The position numbers were made by a program, and so were the translations under genes. Under the pieces are notes generated by a model, which saw only the letters and a list, made by a program, of their open reading frames with translations, was not told where the DNA came from and searched no databases. Below, one piece after another: positions 63,991 through 64,000 of a stretch of 64,000 bases of DNA (its first letter is position 1; each line of letters starts with the position of its first letter). The stretch is from Mucilaginibacter jinjuensis. Lineage in GTDB: Bacteria > Bacteroidota > Bacteroidia > Sphingobacteriales > Sphingobacteriaceae. Location: assembly GCF_028596025.1 (NCBI RefSeq), contig NZ_CP117167.1:2108001-2172000 (forward strand), given 5' to 3'.

Positions 63991-64000
63991 ATGAAGATTT
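63991..64000 (+). CDS. Start of a gene cut by the window end
   Basis: ATG AAG ATT at the end of the window, preceded by GATCTTTG four bases upstream, the same box-to-ATG spacing as its neighbours. Only three codons are visible, so no product can be given. Confidence 0.4.

Noticed and set aside
1..64000. CRISPR array
   Set aside because: No set of regularly spaced identical repeats with unique spacers was seen; the repeats found are few and irregularly spaced.

Overview
The window reads as a chromosomal piece of a Bacteroidota bacterium, most likely Sphingobacteriaceae (Mucilaginibacter/Pedobacter-like). The grounds are SusC/SusD pairs and SusE, polysaccharide-utilisation loci (PULs), LytS/LytTR and membrane-anchored AraC regulators, start codons that mostly lack Shine-Dalgarno sequences, and TAnnTTTG-type promoters. 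The genus is an inference from gene style; no rRNA is present.

Layout. 1-6.2 kb: the 3' end of a starch/maltodextrin PUL (SusD, truncated by the window edge; SusE/F; GH31 alpha-glucosidase; GH13 lipoprotein amylase). 6.4-13.2 kb: a membrane AraC regulator, a D-lactate dehydrogenase-type enzyme, a winged-helix protein, a beta-barrel protein with a kinase-like segment, and a small membrane protein. 13.6-23.4 kb: a complete RND efflux operon (OMF, adaptor, two tandem RND pumps, MarR regulator).

23.4-25.5 kb is the most unusual stretch. Two consecutive tiny ORFs end in cysteine runs. They are followed by a cysteine-free peroxiredoxin-like protein, a tRNA-Cys(GCA) with a bulged acceptor stem, and a cysteine-free HxlR-type regulator. 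I propose a cysteine-responsive module; this is inference. 25.5-29 kb: a DUF1223 protein, a membrane protein and a LytS/LytTR two-component pair, then two copies of a MITE-like repeat with 14-bp terminal inverted repeats (a third copy lies near 25 kb).

29.4-55.7 kb: a glucuronoxylan PUL with the catabolic genes attached. It holds a CE20-like acetylesterase, CE15 glucuronoyl esterase, CE4 deacetylase, SusC/SusD, GH10 xylanase, GH115 alpha-glucuronidase, xylulokinase, xylose isomerase, a sodium/sugar symporter, an SDR, mannonate dehydratase, two GH43 enzymes and two LacI regulators. Six intergenic copies of the palindrome RCAATCGATTGY (one with a mismatch) sit ahead of its transcription units and probably form one LacI regulon. 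Together the genes would remove acetyl, glucuronoyl-ester and methylglucuronate side groups, cut the backbone, import the products and feed xylose and glucuronate into central metabolism. A small orphan RiPP-precursor-like peptide lies beside GH115.

55.8-64 kb: a HAD phosphatase, then tRNA-Met(CAU) followed by a tyrosine integrase, the likely edge of an integrated island. The island begins AT-rich (unknown protein, broken DUF3883 gene). Near 59.08 kb it switches abruptly to G+C-rich DNA carrying a LigD polymerase-domain fragment, an NAD-dependent epimerase-like gene, two AraC regulators, a DUF1330 protein and a frameshifted Crp/Fnr gene. The other island end is not in the window.
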